From: Chloroflexota bacterium
Lineage (GTDB): Bacteria > Chloroflexota > Anaerolineae > Aggregatilineales > Ch27
Length of the DNA: 63,369 bases
Direction of reading: 5' to 3'
Assembly (NCBI GenBank): GCA_019873685.1
Contig: JAIOAT010000012.1
Span: forward strand, 19,710-83,078
Part shown: positions 18,911 to 31,710 of the stretch, piece after piece
How positions within the stretch are numbered: the first letter of the stretch is position 1
Layout: each line of letters starts with the position of its first letter
Position numbers and translations under genes: made by a program
The notes under the pieces: generated by a model
The model's input: the letters and a program-made list of their open reading frames with translations, nothing else
Told to the model about the DNA's origin: nothing
Databases searched by the model: none

Positions 18911-19597
18911 TTAACGGTTGGCGAAACGATACCCGACCCCGCGAGAGGTCAGAATGTACTGGGGATGTTCGGGGTCCTGTTCGATCTTCTGGCGCAGATA
19001 GTGGATATACAGTTTCAGGCTATCGGTGGCGTCGGCGTATTCGGCTCCCCACGCCTGGGTCACCAGCTCCTGCCGGGTGATTACCCGCCCGGCTTCGCGC
19101 ACCAGCACGCCGAGCAGGTTGAACTCCTTGGGCGTCAGGTGGACCGGGCGGCCTCGGACGCGCACCTCGCGGTTAAGAAAATTGATGCGGAAGTTGCCAC
19201 CGTCGAAGACCAGTTCCTCAGCAACGGCAGGGGTGGGAGCACGTCGCAGGTGGGCGCGGATACGGGCGACCAGTTCCTCGTTATCGTAGGGCTTGATGAT
19301 ATAGTCATCCGCCCCCATCTCCAGCCCTTTGACCACGTCGCGCACCTCGCCCCGCGCCGTCAGGAAGATGATCGGCACGTCGGAAAGCTCCCGCAGGCGG
19401 CGGCAGACCTCCCAGCCGTCCATCTCCGGCATCATGATGTCCAGCAGCACCAGATCAGGATGGGTGCGGTAAGCTTTGCGGAGACCATCCTCAGCGCGGT
19501 AGGCCTTGATGACTTCGTAGCCACGTCGCTCCAGCAGGATCGCAATCAGCTGCACCGTGGTCTCTTCATCATCAATCACCAGGATCTTCTCGGCCAT
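18911..19597 (-). CDS. OmpR/PhoB-type response regulator, orphan
   Basis: A 228-residue two-domain protein. The receiver domain (1-120) has the acidic pair in ILVIDDEET, the phospho-Asp in LVLLDIMMPEMDGW, Thr in IIFLTARG and Lys in DYIIKPYDNEE. The winged helix (130-228) includes HLTPKEFNLLGVLVREAGRV and ILTSRGVGYRF. The ATG at 19597 begins the conserved domain; the longer frame from 19762 would add non-homologous residues. No histidine kinase is adjacent, so the partner must be elsewhere. A 9-bp inverted repeat lies 42 bases upstream of the start. Confidence 0.95.
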   Translation of the reverse strand: MAEKILVIDDEETTVQLIAILLERRGYEVIKAYRAEDGLRKAYRTHPDLVLLDIMMPEMDGWEVCRRLRELSDVPIIFLTARGEVRDVVKGLEMGADDYIIKPYDNEELVARIRAHLRRAPTPAVAEELVFDGGNFRINFLNREVRVRGRPVHLTPKEFNLLGVLVREAGRVITRQELVTQAWGAEYADATDSLKLYIHYLRQKIEQDPEHPQYILTSRGVGYRFANR

Positions 19598-19639
19598 CGG
19601 GCAGCGCCTCTTTCCGGGGCGATTCGCCCCGTGAGTCTC

Positions 19640-19669
19640 AACCCGTTGCCAAGCCAAAACCAACGGGTT
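19640..19669 (-). promoter_or_regulatory. Inverted repeat upstream of the response regulator
   Basis: AACCCGTTG and CAACGGGTT are perfect 9-bp arms around a 12-base spacer, 42 bases before the regulator's ATG. It may be an operator (possibly autoregulatory) or a leader hairpin. Confidence 0.5.
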
Positions 19670-19758
19670 TCTAACCAACTGTATCATGAGGCACTGAGCG
19701 GCGCAAGACAACAGGGGAAGAACAAACGATCGGGAAACAAGCAGCTGAGCAGCAGTCC

Positions 19759-20988
19759 TCACCTGCCCACCTGACCCTTGTCCCTCGCTGTTATCTGCTG
19801 TTCGAAGATTGCCCGCAGTTCATCAGCCAGCTTCCGCCAGGAATATTTATGCTCAGCCAGCGTCCGAGCATAAGCGCCCATGGCTTCCTTCTGTGGAGAG
19901 GACAACAACGCGATAATCGCCTGCGCCAGCGACTGCGGATCGCCAGCCTCGGCTAACAGCCCGCTCCTGCCTTCTTCCACAACATCGGGCAGACCGCCAA
20001 CACGTGTCGCCACCACTGGCTTGCCGCAAGCATAGGCAATCTGCAGCACCGCACTCTGGGTAATCGCCCGATAGGGCAAAACCACCACATCGCTGATGTC
20101 CATCAGCGTGGCGACCCACTCGTTAGGCACATAGTCCAGATACCAAGCAGTATGCGGAGCAATGCCCAGATCATCAGCGAGGGCGCGCAAGGCCTCCGGA
20201 TCGACATCTTTGGCCGGGAAACCGGCAACGATCAGTTTCGCACCGGTTTGCTGCTGCACCGCCGGGAACGCCCGGAGCAAATCCTCCAGACCCTTGTACT
20301 TGGTGATTGTACCGAAGAACAGAACAACCGGCCGATCTGGTTCCACGCCGAACTGCTGCCGCATTTCATCGGGTGTCAACGCCTGTTTCACTTCCAGCAT
20401 TAACTCGCTGGTGGGAAGGAAGATGCGGTGTACGCGGGCCGGGTCAATTCGATACAACTCCAGAAACTGCGCGTAGTTGCTCTGATCGTGGACAAAGAGC
20501 GCGTCAAACTGCTCATAGATCCGCTGGAATGCAGCGAGTTGCTCACGGGTGGCCACGATCCGGTCGGCGGCGCGGCTGGTGTCATAGGGCTGTACATCAT
20601 GGACGATATCAGCCAGCAGGAAACCTGATCGCCTTAGCATCCTGAGGAAATACACTTCGAAACCAAAGCGCATTTCGCCAAACAGCACAACATCCGGTTT
20701 TTCGCGCTGCAGGTAGCGCACCAGCCGCAACCATTCCAGCACATAGCGGACGCCACGCCAGCCCCGGCGCAGCTTGCGCACGAACGGATTACCGGCCTTC
20801 TTGCCCCGCGGATCCCACAGCTTTAGCAGTTCGACGACACGAAACTCGTGCTTGAGATCGCGTAGTTCATAATCGGTTGAAGTGACCAGCGTCGTATCCA
20901 CACCAAGGCGCTGCATGGCGCGGCATAGATGAAAGGCATAGTGAATCAGGCCCCCTTTGGCGGAAGCCTCAACCATGTAGAAGCGCAT
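19759..20988 (-). CDS. Glycosyltransferase family 4 (GT-B) protein
   Basis: A 409-residue GT-B enzyme. The N-terminal domain starts MRFYMVEASAKGGLIHYAFH with the Gly-rich acceptor loop. The C-terminal nucleotide-sugar domain has DRPVVLFFGTITKYKGLEDL, VVLPYRAITQSAVLQIAYAC and GKPVVATRVGGLPDVVEEGR, whose E-x7-E-like end is typical of GT4. It transfers a sugar onto a glycan or lipid; donor and acceptor are not predictable. It shares orientation with a second GT4 gene 48 bases upstream, and they likely form an operon for a surface polysaccharide or glycolipid. Confidence 0.9.
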   Translation of the reverse strand: MRFYMVEASAKGGLIHYAFHLCRAMQRLGVDTTLVTSTDYELRDLKHEFRVVELLKLWDPRGKKAGNPFVRKLRRGWRGVRYVLEWLRLVRYLQREKPDVVLFGEMRFGFEVYFLRMLRRSGFLLADIVHDVQPYDTSRAADRIVATREQLAAFQRIYEQFDALFVHDQSNYAQFLELYRIDPARVHRIFLPTSELMLEVKQALTPDEMRQQFGVEPDRPVVLFFGTITKYKGLEDLLRAFPAVQQQTGAKLIVAGFPAKDVDPEALRALADDLGIAPHTAWYLDYVPNEWVATLMDISDVVVLPYRAITQSAVLQIAYACGKPVVATRVGGLPDVVEEGRSGLLAEAGDPQSLAQAIIALLSSPQKEAMGAYARTLAEHKYSWRKLADELRAIFEQQITARDKGQVGR

Positions 20989-21036
20989 TGCGTCCCGGCT
21001 CCTCTCCCCAACATGTGAAGTGCCCGCCAGTCGTCC

Positions 21037-22158
21037 TTAGCCCTGCCGCGCCGCCAGCACCTGCTCGTACAACCCGGCCGTCCGGCGGGCCTGCTCCTCC
21101 AGCGAAAAGCGGCCCAGCACCCGCTGGCGGGCCTGATTCCCCAGCCGCGCCGCCAGATCGTGATCGCGCAGAAGTTCGGCCAGCCGGGCCGCGACCTGCG
21201 CTGCGTCGCCGGGAGGGACGAGGTAGCCAGTCTCGCCATCGACGACGATCTCCGCTGAGCCACCCACATCCGTCGCCACCACCGGCCGGGCGCTGGCCCC
21301 TGCCTCAATCAGGACCGTCGGCAGGGCCTCACTCCACGACGTCTGGACGACCACATCGCAGGCGGCCAGCAGCTCTGGTACATCAGAACGCTCGCCCATG
21401 AACTCGACCGTGTCGCGGTAAGGCTCAGCTTCAGCCTTGATCGCCGCGGCCAGCTTGCCGTCGCCCACCAGCTTGATCTGCACATCAGGGACGGCAGCCC
21501 GCAGGGCAGGGATGGCCTGAAAGAGCACATCGTGCCCCTTACGTTCCCGCAGGGCAGCTATGAGCAGGACAACCGGCGCGTTGCCCCAACCCAGGGCGGC
21601 TCGCAACGCGGCCCGATCATACTCAGCCACAAAGCGCGTCATGTTGAGGCCGTTGTAGATCGTCTCGATGCGCGCCAGCGGCACGTCCGCCAGCCGGGCA
21701 AACTCCCGCCGGACAGCCTCTGAAACGGCCACAATCCGGTCAAAGCCGTGACGCGCCGCCAGCAACACCGCCCGCGCCCGCACCCACTTTTTGAGGTTTG
21801 GGGCCAGTTCCACCAGCACATGGCGGGTCATCACCGTCGGGATGCCCAGCCGCCAGTGCGCCGCCGCCGCAAACAGGATCGTGTCCTGATCCTGGGCATG
21901 GATCAGGTCATACTGCTGTGCCCGGATCAGCGTAACAAAACGGCCCCATGCGGCGCGATCCAGCAAGCGTCGCGCGCCAAGGTCATGGCGCGGCAGGCCG
22001 GTGCGGGCAAACTCTTCCGCCAGCGGCCCATCGCGGCGGGTATTGAGCGTCCCCAGGTGGATATCCACTCCCTGCGCCCTGATGTAGGGCAGCACATCGA
22101 CGACGTTCCGCTCAGCGCCTCGCAATGGCAGGCCGCTGGTCATCAGCAACACGCGCAT
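21037..22158 (-). CDS. Glycosyltransferase family 4 (GT-B) protein
   Basis: A 373-residue GT-B glycosyltransferase from ATG 22158 (MRVLLMTSGLPLRGAERNVV, the usual GT4 beginning with GGAE-like loop). The C-terminal half shows APVVLLIAALRERKGHDVLF, ELLAACDVVVQTSWSEALPT and GASARPVVATDVGGSAEIVV, the conserved donor-binding region. A longer frame to 22248 lacks homology. It is upstream of the other GT4 gene and probably co-transcribed. Confidence 0.9.
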   Translation of the reverse strand: MRVLLMTSGLPLRGAERNVVDVLPYIRAQGVDIHLGTLNTRRDGPLAEEFARTGLPRHDLGARRLLDRAAWGRFVTLIRAQQYDLIHAQDQDTILFAAAAHWRLGIPTVMTRHVLVELAPNLKKWVRARAVLLAARHGFDRIVAVSEAVRREFARLADVPLARIETIYNGLNMTRFVAEYDRAALRAALGWGNAPVVLLIAALRERKGHDVLFQAIPALRAAVPDVQIKLVGDGKLAAAIKAEAEPYRDTVEFMGERSDVPELLAACDVVVQTSWSEALPTVLIEAGASARPVVATDVGGSAEIVVDGETGYLVPPGDAAQVAARLAELLRDHDLAARLGNQARQRVLGRFSLEEQARRTAGLYEQVLAARQG

Positions 22159-22281
22159 AGAGTCATGCTCACAGATACTCGCTACGAAAGAAGCCGCTAT
22201 CGATGACGGCCTAACCGCCGTTATATAGTGTCTGCCACAAAACAGCAATCGCTGCCGGGGCGCCTCCGCCGCCAGTACCCC

Positions 22282-22312
22282 AAAACGGGCGCATCCGTAG
22301 GCGGGTGCGCCC
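22282..22312 (-). terminator. Terminator after aconitase
   Basis: On the minus strand GGGCGCA and TGCGCCC pair around a 12-base loop and are followed by GTTTTG, 27 bases after the acnA stop. Confidence 0.65.
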
Positions 22313-22338
22313 GCCCTGACGTCCGGCTTGGCTCCCGC

Positions 22339-25035
<2,697 letters not shown>

Positions 25036-25196
25036 GCTCATCCTTCGTCTCCGCAACCTGATGCCAGGGTTCCCGGCGCTGATGATACCACAAAACCGGC
25101 CCAAAAACGCCGGGTTCAGCCAGCAGGAAGTGGCGAGAGGCGGGGGGCAGGTAGAAAGGGACAAGAGGCTGTTGACAAGTGTCAGGTCAAACAGAG

Positions 25197-25213
25197 ACCG
25201 GGAGGCCGGGATG
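25197..25213 (+). repeat. Copy of a short GACC/GGGAGG-type intergenic repeat
   Basis: AGACCGGGAGGCCGGGA resembles sequence at 26932-26984 and 50179-50212, which are in the opposite orientation. See those entries. Confidence 0.4.
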
Positions 25214-25418
25214 CCATCGGGTCAGCGGGCTGGCAGCCTCTCAACCTGCCCGGCCAGAGGGCTGGAATGGCAAAAGAATCACCTCAGCAGCCGGTCGTGA
25301 AATGTATTAGAGTTCTGTCAGAAAACAACTAATTATGACTGCCGAAGTCTCTTTCGTTGTACAATGGATATGCCGGAATGGAGGCAGTCATGCGGCACCT
25401 ACCCCTACATCTGGGGGC

Positions 25419-25445
25419 TTGACACAGTCCTTATAATGGTATAAG
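25419..25445 (+). promoter_or_regulatory. Probable promoter of the primary sigma factor gene
   Basis: TTGACA (25419-25424) is followed by TATAAT (25432-25437) and TATAAG (25440-25445). The second gives a 15-base spacer, short but usable. An additional TACAAT lies near 25360. The 490-base region from 25165 to 25652 holds these signals and no gene I can support. Confidence 0.5.
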
Positions 25446-25652
25446 AGCGCGGAAGGCAGGTAGGACCCATCGACGCCCGCAAGGCCCCTGGCCCGACTCT
25501 CATCAACCCCTCACCCAAGCGCCCTGAAAAGTCGAGTATGCTTGTGGTAAAATACACAATGTTTGCCGCCACAAAAGTAAGGGTGTCTTCAGCGGCTTTG
25601 CCACACGCTGAAGGCGGCCAATCCTTAACCGCAGGGAGGCAATAAGACGTCC

Positions 25653-26822
<1,170 letters not shown>

Positions 26823-26858
26823 GACCGGGCCACCGGCCCGCTAATCGAGCATTCCCCC

Positions 26859-26893
26859 GTAGCGCCGGGCCATCCGCCGGCGCTACGTGTTTT
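26859..26893 (+). terminator. Terminator after rpoD
   Basis: GTAGCGCCGG and CCGGCGCTAC form a 10-bp stem with an 8-base loop, followed by GTGTTTT. Confidence 0.8.
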
Positions 26894-26931
26894 CCGGGAT
26901 ATGACAAAATCGTGCTGCCAAACAAGGGCAG

Positions 26932-26984
26932 CAGGTCTCCTGGTCTCCCGGCCTCCAAACTTCCTGGCCTCCCGGCCTCTCTTT
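26932..26984 (+). repeat. CTCC-rich period-9 repeat between rpoD and the IS element
   Basis: A run of units like GGTCTCCTG, GTCTCCCGG, TTCCTGGCC, TCCCGGCCTC with a period near 9 bases. Very similar sequence occurs at 50179-50212, and a short inverted copy at 25197-25213. The origin is unknown; the three sites are all intergenic or at gene edges. Confidence 0.5.
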
Positions 26985-27083
26985 TTTCCGGTCGTCCACA
27001 TCACCGGCAACGCCTGCCTGTACCCGCCGGGGGGGGCAGCGCAGTGGGCGCGCACTCCGGCGCACCGCCTGTCAAATCAAATG

Positions 27084-28437
27084 AAAATGTTACCGAATGA
27101 GGATGGTTCGTTCATTTGATAATGCTACCGGGCCGTCCTCTCCTTTCTGGGACTGTTGAGGTGGGTCGAACAGGGTCAAATAGACGTTCTGGATATCGCC
27201 GGGAACCGCCAACGGCAAGGCAAAAAGCTGGTCGAGCAGGTCATAGATGCGCTGGCGCAGGCGGCGGGGATTGGTCGCCTGGCGAAGCGCCTGCAGCCGG
27301 TCTTGCTGGGCGGAGGTGAGCACTCCTGAGGCACACACGCGGTCGAAGGGGGTCTGGGCGCGGTCAAAGCGACGGGTGAGCTGAGGGGGCTGGCCAGGGC
27401 TGGTAGGCTGGTAGGTTTTCTCGGCCAGGCGCAGGACAGGCTGGAAGAAGTTGTAATAGAGCCACATGGCGTTATAAATCTGGTTGAGCAGGTTGGTTTG
27501 AGCGACGGTGTCTAGGCGGTCGTAGCCCAGATACGCGCGCACCAGCGTGGCGTTTTTCTGCTCGACAAAGCGATTGTCGTTCTTCTGCCAGGCCCGGCTG
27601 CGCGACAGGTGCACGTCGACCACTGTCGTTTGCCAGAAACGTACCAGGTGGTGGTTGAAGAATTCGCTGCCGTTGTCGGGATGCACCTGGCGGACCGGGA
27701 AAGGCAGGCGTGCCAGGATGCGTCGGAAGGCGTCTTGCATCACCAGATAGCTGCGTCCTAACACCGCTACCCGCTCGCTCCAGCCGGTCGCCACATCCAC
27801 CATCTGCAGGGTGTGCACGTAATGCCCGGACGCAGAGACCCCACAGTGATGCACCAAGTCCACCTCAAAATGGCCGGGCCGGGCTTCCTGCCAGGCGATC
27901 CGCCCGGCAGGAACATCGCGCGTCAGGGTGTTGGCCCGTTCTGGCCCACCCCGCGGCAGGCGTGGGCGGTCACGGCGTTGGTTGACCAGCAGCCGCCGCA
28001 CACTCGACACGCTGACCCGCCCCAACTGCTCCCGCACTTTCGCCGTCAGCGTCAACTCGCCGTGCTGCTCTAGCTGCTCGGCCACCCACACCAGGTTCGG
28101 TTGCAGTCGCTCCGCACACACCCAGTCCAGACTTTCCGCTATCACCCCCAATGCCTGCTTGACTTCCGCGCCGTATGTCGCCCCGCGCTCCCGCCGCCGC
28201 GGCTGCCGTTGGAGGTCGCCCCCCATCAACCGGATCAGCGCCTTGCGGTGCATCGCCGTGACTGCTCCCATCTCATCCAACAGCCGGCTCTTGGTGCGCC
28301 GGTCTGCCTGCCGATAGCGTTTCTGCATCGTTCGCAGGTACTTGCGTCGTTCCTCTATCGTCATCCGTTCGTCGCTGGACATGGTTCCCTCGGTAACATT
28401 TTCTTTTGAGTGAACCATACCCCATCGGTAACATTTT
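27084..28437 (-). mobile_element. Insertion sequence, about 1.35 kb, with long imperfect terminal inverted repeats
   Basis: Both ends begin AAAATGTTACCGA and stay similar for about 47 bases. Each end has a second inner copy: AATGCTACCG at about 27121-27130 on the left, and AAAATGTTACCG (reversed, 28391-28402) on the right. The element holds one transposase gene. I see no clear target-site duplication. Confidence 0.85.
27090..28382 (-). CDS. IS transposase with DDE integrase core
   Basis: A 430-residue protein starting ATG 28382 with GAGGG just upstream. The N-terminal helical DNA-binding part (about 1-140) includes VKQALGVIAESLDWVCAERL. The integrase core (about 155-300) has the likely acidic triad: D in GHFEVDLVHHCG, D in VHPDNGSEFF and E in DNRFVEQKNATLVR. 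The C-terminal part (LFDPPQQSQKGED) ends inside the left terminal repeat. This pattern matches rve-type transposases often filed as ISNCY or IS481-like; I cannot fix the family. The frame is intact, so the element may be active. A second start upstream to 28496 would lie outside the element. Confidence 0.9.
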   Translation of the reverse strand: MSSDERMTIEERRKYLRTMQKRYRQADRRTKSRLLDEMGAVTAMHRKALIRLMGGDLQRQPRRRERGATYGAEVKQALGVIAESLDWVCAERLQPNLVWVAEQLEQHGELTLTAKVREQLGRVSVSSVRRLLVNQRRDRPRLPRGGPERANTLTRDVPAGRIAWQEARPGHFEVDLVHHCGVSASGHYVHTLQMVDVATGWSERVAVLGRSYLVMQDAFRRILARLPFPVRQVHPDNGSEFFNHHLVRFWQTTVVDVHLSRSRAWQKNDNRFVEQKNATLVRAYLGYDRLDTVAQTNLLNQIYNAMWLYYNFFQPVLRLAEKTYQPTSPGQPPQLTRRFDRAQTPFDRVCASGVLTSAQQDRLQALRQATNPRRLRQRIYDLLDQLFALPLAVPGDIQNVYLTLFDPPQQSQKGEDGPVALSNERTILIR

Positions 28438-28477
28438 ACGTGAAAGAATACGCACCGACGCTTCCCGCCCATTCCCG

Positions 28478-28486
28478 TGCTACAAT
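28478..28486 (+). promoter_or_regulatory. Extended -10 promoter upstream of the cytochrome gene
   Basis: TGCTACAAT is an extended -10 element like that at 9877-9885. It would give a leader of about 220 bases to the ATG at 28717; I see no gene in that stretch. Confidence 0.5.
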
Positions 28487-28716
28487 GCGGATGCAACGCC
28501 TTGGCGCGGTCTGCGAGCTGCTTTGTGCGTCTGGCCCTTACGGTCTGTCTCTCTCGTTACCCCGCTTGTGATTACCTTCCGGAAGGAGTATATGTAAGCG
28601 CAGACACACTGCGCCGCTGCCCTGTGCGGGTATCCGCCGTTCCGGCGCGCCCTTGCGTCTTCGCCATCGTCCCCAGCATCGCCGGCGGCTCACCTTCCCT
28701 CTGGAGGTCGATCGCC

Positions 28717-30457
28717 ATGACGAAACGCACGCTTGTGGCCCTGCTGGCGGCAATCCTGCTCCTGGCCGCCTGCCAGCCCAATTACCGGATCGCCACTGTC
28801 ACCCCCACACCGGAGCCAACCGCCACCCACCCCTACGCCCATCCCGACCGAAATCCCGACGGAAGTCCCGGCCACGCCCATCGCAGCGGCTGCACCCGCC
28901 GGGGCCGCGCTGCCGCTGCCCATCGTCGCCAACGAGTTCTTCGCCACCTCCGGTCAGTGCGCCGTCTGCCATGTCAACATGAAGGATGAAGCGGCCAATG
29001 ACGTCTCACTGGATCGCCAGTGGCGCAGCAGCATGATGGCTAACTCTGGCCGCGATCCGTACTGGCAGGCCGGAGTCCGCAACGAGGTGCTGGTCAACCC
29101 CGCCTACGCCGACTTCATCCAGGACAAATGCACCACCTGCCATATGCCAATGGCCCGCTTCACCGAATCGGTTTACACGCGCCAGGGCCGGTTGCTGGAT
29201 GGCGGCTTCGCCGACCCGCAGGACGCCCTGCATACCCTGGCCATGGACGGCGTCTCCTGCACGCTATGCCACCAGATCGAAGGCGCCAACTTCGGCCAGC
29301 CGGAAAGCTTCAGCGGTCACTACGAGATCGACACGACGCTGCCCACCGGTCAGCGCCACGCTTACGGCCCCTTTGAGGTCACCCAGGCCAACAGCCTGGT
29401 GATGCAGGGATCGTCCGGCTTCATCCCCACGCAGGGCCTGCACGTCCAGGAGTCGGAGCTGTGCGGCACATGCCACACACTCTACACGCCAACGCTCAAT
29501 GCAGCGGGTGAGATCGTCGGCGAATTCGCCGAGCAGATGGTCTACCCGGAGTGGAAGCACAGCCGCTACAGCCAGACCGATTCCTGCGTGGTCTGCCACC
29601 TGCCTGCAGCGGAGGGCGGCGTGGTGCTGTCGATCACCGGCGGGGAGCTGCGCCAGCCGTTCATGCAGCACATCTTCGTCGGAGCCAACTTCTACATGCC
29701 CGATCTATTGCGCCGCTACCGCGACGAACTGCTTGTCAGCGCCGGGGATGATCATTTTGAGGCCACCATCGCCCTGGTCATGGATCAGCTGCAGAACAGC
29801 ACGGCAACGCTGGCGCTGGAAAACCTCGGTCTGGCCGATGGCACGCTGACGGCGGAGGTCGTCATCAGCAGCCAGGTCGGCCACAAGTTCCCGACCAGCT
29901 ACCCCTCCCGCCGTGCCTGGTTGCATGTCACCATCCGCGACGCCGCCGGGAAAGTGATCTTCGAATCGGGCGCTTTCAACCCGGACGGCTCGATCGCCGG
30001 CAACGACAATGACGCCGATGCCGCCCGCTATGAGCCGCACTACACTGCCATCACCGCCCCCGACCAGGTGCAGATCTACGAGGCGATCATGGGCGATGTC
30101 GACGGGCTGCCCACGACCACGCTGCTGCGCGGCGCGGGCTACCTGAAGGACAACCGCCTGCTGCCGGAAGGCTTCGACAAGACCACTGCGCCGCCTGACT
30201 TCCAGGTGTGGGGGGATGCGGCGGAGGATGACGACTTCATCGGCGGCGCTGACCGCGTCCTGTACGCCGTGCCGGTGGGTGAGGCACAGGGGCCGTTCAC
30301 CATCGAGGCCGAACTGCTTTACCAGTCGATCGCTTACCGCTGGGCGCATAACCTGGCCCGCCATGACAGTTTTGAGACCAACCGCTTCCTGGGCTACTAC
30401 ACGGAAACGCCCAGCCCTGCCGGGCTGGTCGCCGCCATCAGTGCAACCATCCCCTAG
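28717..30457 (+). CDS. Pentaheme cytochrome c lipoprotein, frameshifted near 28825-28831
   Basis: From ATG 28717 (GGAGGT eight bases upstream) the frame encodes a lipoprotein signal, MTKRTLVALLAAILLLAACQ, with lipobox LAAC. A Pro/Thr linker follows to TPEPTAT. In the C-rich run near 28825-28831 the frame is lost; a one-base skip restores PTPTPIPTEIPTEVP and then the mature domain, open to 30457. That domain has five CxxCH heme sites: CAVCH, CTTCH, CTLCH, CGTCH and CVVCH. It also has the NSGRDPYWQAGVRNEVLVNP region of c554-like multiheme proteins. The protein probably carries electrons at the outer face of the membrane. The frameshift is in low-complexity linker and may be an assembly error, since the rest is intact. 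Confidence 0.85.
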
Positions 30458-30468
30458 GCAGGATGCTG

Positions 30469-30507
30469 GCCGCCGGGCCGGGACTGACTGCAACCCGGCC
30501 CGGCGGC
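30469..30507 (+). terminator. Strong GC hairpin after the cytochrome gene
   Basis: GCCGCCGGGCCGGG and CCCGGCCCGGCGGC form a perfect 14-bp stem with an 11-base loop, 12 bases after the stop. The T tract is poor (GCTCCTTCCC). Confidence 0.65.
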
Positions 30508-30646
30508 GCTCCTTCCCTCAAACAGGTTACAGGAACGCTCGCACCGAACAGGCAAATGACCCGTCCTGATCTCGCCGGGCATCCTGCACAGAAGGATCAG
30601 GCCGAAAGTCGTTAATAGTGCGGCTGCCCCCGGCTGACAGTCGGGG

Positions 30647-30652
30647 TATAAT
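30647..30652 (+). promoter_or_regulatory. Probable -10 element of ilvE
   Basis: TATAAT 37 bases before the GTG start at 30690; the -35 is poor. The region 30508-30689 holds no gene or recognisable leader element. Confidence 0.5.
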
Positions 30653-30689
30653 CAGGCCAGACACCGGGTTCTGGAAGGAGGTTTGGCCT

Positions 30690-31637
30690 GTGGCCGGCTT
30701 ACCGAAGTACGCTTTCTTTGAAGGCAAGATCGTCCCCTTCAGCGAAGCCAACGTCAGCATTGCCACGCACGCCCTGCACTATGGCACGGGCGCCTTTGGC
30801 GGCCTGCGGGGATACTGGAACGCCGACAAAGAAGAACTCTACATCTTCCGCCCCATCGACCACTTCACCCGGTTACTGGGGTCGTCCAAGATGCTGCGCA
30901 TGGATCTGCCCTACACCCCGGCGCAACTCGTCGACATCCTGACGGAACTGCTGCGCACCGAGAACATGCGCGAAGACTGCTACATCCGTCCGCTGATCTA
31001 CAAGGCGACCCCGACCATTGGCGTCCGCCTGCACAACCTGGATGACCAGCTCGCCATCTTCGCCCTGCCTTTCGGCCAATACCTGGAGAAGGAAGAAGGG
31101 TTACACGTCACCATCTCCTCGTGGCGGCGGATCGACGACAACGCCATCCCCGCCCGCGGCAAGATCACCGGCGCGTACATCAATTCGGCCCTGATCGTCA
31201 GCGACGCCAAGGCCGCCGGGTTTGACGACGCCCTCGTCCTCAACGAGGATGGGCACATTGCGGAAGCCGCTGCGGCCAACTTCTTCATCGTCCGGGACGG
31301 TGTGGCGATCACCCCGCCGATCACCGCCAACATCCTGGAAGGGATCACCCGCCGGACGGTGATCCAGCTCTTGCGGGAAGAGCTGGGCGTCGAGGTGGTC
31401 GAGCGCAACATCGACCGCACCGAGCTGTACATCTGTGATGAAGCATTCTCCTGCGGCACGGGTTACCAGGTGGCCGCGGTGACCCGCGTCGACTACCGCA
31501 ACATCGGCACCGGCGTGATGGGGCCGCTGACCAGCCGCCTGCGCGACCTCTACTTCGATGTTGTGCGCGGGCGCAAGCCCAAATACGCCTCCTGGCTGGT
31601 GCCGGTATACCACCCGGTGCGGGAAGCGGCCCGCTAA
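30690..31637 (+). CDS. ilvE: Branched-chain amino acid aminotransferase
   Basis: A 315-residue fold-type IV aminotransferase that makes Leu, Ile and Val from their keto acids with PLP. Key segments are THALHYGTGAFGGLRGYW, the PLP Lys in PARGKITGAYINSALI, EAAAANFFIVRDG and the phosphate-binding LEGITRRTVIQLL. The GTG at 30690 follows a strong GGAAGGAGG; an in-frame start at 30618 lacks one. It stands alone rather than in an ilv/leu operon, and no T-box or attenuator is visible before it, although leuS has a leucine T-box. Confidence 0.95.
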   Translation: MAGLPKYAFFEGKIVPFSEANVSIATHALHYGTGAFGGLRGYWNADKEELYIFRPIDHFTRLLGSSKMLRMDLPYTPAQLVDILTELLRTENMREDCYIRPLIYKATPTIGVRLHNLDDQLAIFALPFGQYLEKEEGLHVTISSWRRIDDNAIPARGKITGAYINSALIVSDAKAAGFDDALVLNEDGHIAEAAAANFFIVRDGVAITPPITANILEGITRRTVIQLLREELGVEVVERNIDRTELYICDEAFSCGTGYQVAAVTRVDYRNIGTGVMGPLTSRLRDLYFDVVRGRKPKYASWLVPVYHPVREAAR

Positions 31638-31650
31638 CTTCAGCAAGCAT

Positions 31651-31687
31651 AACGCCCCCGGCCAGCACGGTCGGGGGCGTTGCCTTT
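31651..31687 (+). terminator. Terminator after ilvE
   Basis: AACGCCCCCGGCC pairs with GGTCGGGGGCGTT (13 bp with one G-T), followed by GCCTTT. Confidence 0.75.
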
Positions 31688-31710
31688 GCCGCAAGTCCAG
31701 TTATCAAGCC

